Part shown: piece after piece, positions 62,021-64,000 of the stretch | Layout: the number at the start of each line of letters is the position of its first letter | Numbering within the stretch: position 1 is the stretch's first letter | Assembly (NCBI RefSeq): GCF_949628265.1 | Contig: NC_088787.1 | Span: 32,786,844-32,850,843, forward strand | Length of the DNA stretch: 64,000 nt | Origin: Cloeon dipterum | Taxonomy: Eukaryota > Arthropoda > Insecta > Ephemeroptera > Baetidae | Reading direction: 5' to 3' | Notes under the pieces: model-generated | Told to the model about the DNA's origin: nothing | What the model saw: only the letters and a program-made list of their open reading frames with translations | Databases searched by the model: none | Program-made: the position numbers and the translations under genes

Positions 62021-64000
62021 AAATTTTTAAGAATGGAGTCAGTCAGTTGGCTTCGCGGCAGTGCGCATTATCGGCTGCGGCCTATTTTACTCTTTTTGTG
62101 CGAGTGACACCATTTATTATCCAGGTGCCGCCAGGAAAAGGGGAAAAGAGAACGCGCTCTGTCTCGGAAATAATCTGGAACGGCGGTCTCGGCAGTAATC
62201 TTATGATTGATCGTGCGTTTCAGACTTCTTGGTATGAATTTCAAATGAGGAGACGAGAAAAGAAAGAAAGTGAGGCACGAGAGCCAGTCCAAATAATAGT
62301 ATTCGCCGCCTTCAATCATTATCGGTGGCTGGCGGCAAAAGCCACTCCACGACACCAATTCGGTAGACCGCACACGGCGGAGAGAGCACGGAGAAAATGG
62401 GCCAGAAATCAGTTTGCATTATTTGCCGGGAAATTTCTCGTACGAGAAGGCTGGATTCGCGTGGTTCAATGGATGAATATATTGTTAAAGGACGTAAAAT
62501 TTTACCCTGCCAAGGGCAATAAATTTCCGTGTCTTTCTCTTTCGTACTGTGCATTTCATGAATAATTCAGCCTGGTAATAGATATGGCTTTTAGGTGGGT
62601 CGTATCTTTTGATTTGGGATAAATCAACTGCGCTGCATGCTGGTCAAATTCTTGCCAGCAGGTGCAGAGAAATCAATCTCCATAATTCTGCAATAAAAGC
62701 CCTGCTGTTTTCAAAAAGGAAGTATCACGGCAGAAGAGAGAAAGAGGAATACATGCATTAAATTTACCGAATTCTGGAGGGAGCGTTCATAACAAAAGTC
62801 TTCTTTTGATACAGTTCTCCATATCGTATTCCAGGTAATGAAGCACTAAGCATTACGACCTATAACTGCGCACATTGTTCTTGATCTTAGATTCTTTACC
62901 GGTTGTTTAATGACTATTGAAAATTCATTAGATAAAAATTACAAAAACGTGCAAAAAATTAAAATCATTTTGATATAAATCTCATTTTCAAAATTTAAAA
63001 TTCACCCTTTTTGGAGAGATTTACCTTCTTTGTTTTTGGTTGATTCATTTTTTATTGCTCAACCACTTACATCCTCATTAGCCACTGAAGTGCAAAATGG
63101 CCACAATTTTGAACTATAGTTTTGGATTTGAACAGTTTTAAGAACGAAACCTTCACAATTGAGCTCCTTTTCAATTGCAATCCTAGAATAATTTTTTTTT
63201 TAATTCAAAATGGCGATCGCATGCTTTAATCGTCCTATAATTAGAATCATTGCTGTGAGGCCAGATGAAATGCTTTGCGTGTGCAAGTAATGTGTTCTAC
63301 AACCGATTTTAATAGAAAAAAATCATTCCCAGAACGAGCTTGGATTCAGCAGCGTAAATATTCTGTGATTATATTCAAACCCGCCTTATTAGCAGACTAA
63401 ATTTATCCAACATACCAGTTTTTTAGTTTGCTTTTTTATCTGATTACACAACGACATGGCTCACAATCAGATAAGTGCTTCCATTACTAACTGACTGAAG
63501 TAGTGTTCTCGTTAATGTCTTCAAATTGATATTCTTGGAACCTAAGGAAGCGTGGGAGGTCATTAATTAAACGGTTTGTTCATCTCTTCATTGCGATCTG
63601 TTGTATCTGGTTGTATCCAAGAAGGGATTTAAAAAATGGAGCAGTTGCATTATGTGTCACTTTTTAATTTACTACAAAATATTTAAAGCTAGATATGATT
63701 TTGTGTGTATCACAGTGTTAGCAGTGAAAGTAGCACAATTATCAATGCGCATTAAAACAATGAAATATGGGAGAGCTGTTGGCATTCCGGTAAATTGGTT
63801 TTGGGAGATGTGGCGACGATTCATTACTTTTTCTTGCGCATTTCAAATCCGGAGAGATACACGAATCCAAAGTATTCTCTTCATTTTTCCACTCTGAGAA
63901 GAGAGTGAGTAGCTTAATTCCAAGGAATCTGTGCCTCAGTGTCTTCGAGTGCTGCTTAGAAACGGCATTATTTGCAGGGAACGGCACACGCGCGCACGCT

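Larger units (their letters stand above)
53730..64000. other. Non-coding right flank
   Basis: No splice-bounded exon or recognisable protein family was found. Simple repeats at 54,494-54,550, 55,572-55,608 and 62,001-62,020 are listed separately. GC/CpG-rich islands occur at about 59,400-59,700 and 60,370-60,720. The longest frame is 234 codons on the plus strand (61,861-62,565). It begins at TTG, is rich in Arg, Phe and Ser and resembles nothing I know. The region may be regulatory DNA or intron of a neighbouring gene. Confidence 0.45.

Noticed and set aside
1..64000. tRNA, rRNA, CRISPR arrays and well-known microRNAs
   Set aside because: Looked for B-box-like GGTTCGAATCC words, repeat-spacer patterns and the seeds of several conserved insect microRNAs. 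None was seen by eye; a covariance-model scan would be decisive.

Overview
The window looks like arthropod, most likely insect, nuclear DNA. It is AT-rich, its genes are split by short GT-AG introns (mostly about 50-350 bp), it carries GA/CA microsatellites and transposon debris, and its recognisable proteins are animal families. No prokaryotic operon, rRNA, tRNA or CRISPR structure is visible. All gene models were built by eye from splice sites, reading phase and protein-family knowledge; no alignment was run.

Layout. (1) 1-26,783 is almost free of recognisable coding sequence. A signal-peptide first exon sits on the minus strand at 26,892-26,784 with a CpG-rich, GAGA-rich presumed promoter upstream (about 27,010-27,380). 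A phase-compatible candidate terminal exon with its own poly(A) signal lies 18.9 kb away at 7,902-7,865, so most of the left part may be one long intron. (2) 28,943-33,004, minus strand: complete gene for the catalytic gamma subunit of phosphorylase kinase (11 coding exons per isoform, 413 aa), with two homologous, frame-enforced alternative versions of exon 5. (3) 34,669-36,036, minus strand: complete five-exon TMEM248-like membrane protein gene, preceded by a small 41-codon ORF (36,293-36,168). (4) 36,600-53,729, plus strand: an SLC5 sodium:solute symporter array. It holds an orphan decayed exon 6, two intact 13-exon genes (574 and 581 aa) with the same exon phases, and a third decayed copy. 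A 70-bp promoter-proximal block is shared by all three main copies. (5) A probable solo LTR (46,219-46,741) lies between copies two and three, and a MITE-like hairpin (50,058-50,205) lies inside the pseudogene. (6) 53,730-64,000 is non-coding as far as can be seen, with long GA repeats and GC-rich islands.

Biology. The phosphorylase kinase gene links calcium and cAMP signals to glycogen breakdown, and its alternative exon changes the segment just after the activation-loop glutamate. The SLC5 array is a textbook birth-and-death cluster of sodium-coupled (monocarboxylate/vitamin type) transporters. No functional link between neighbouring families is evident; the interest lies in isoform choice, duplicate decay and the possible short secreted peptide gene.
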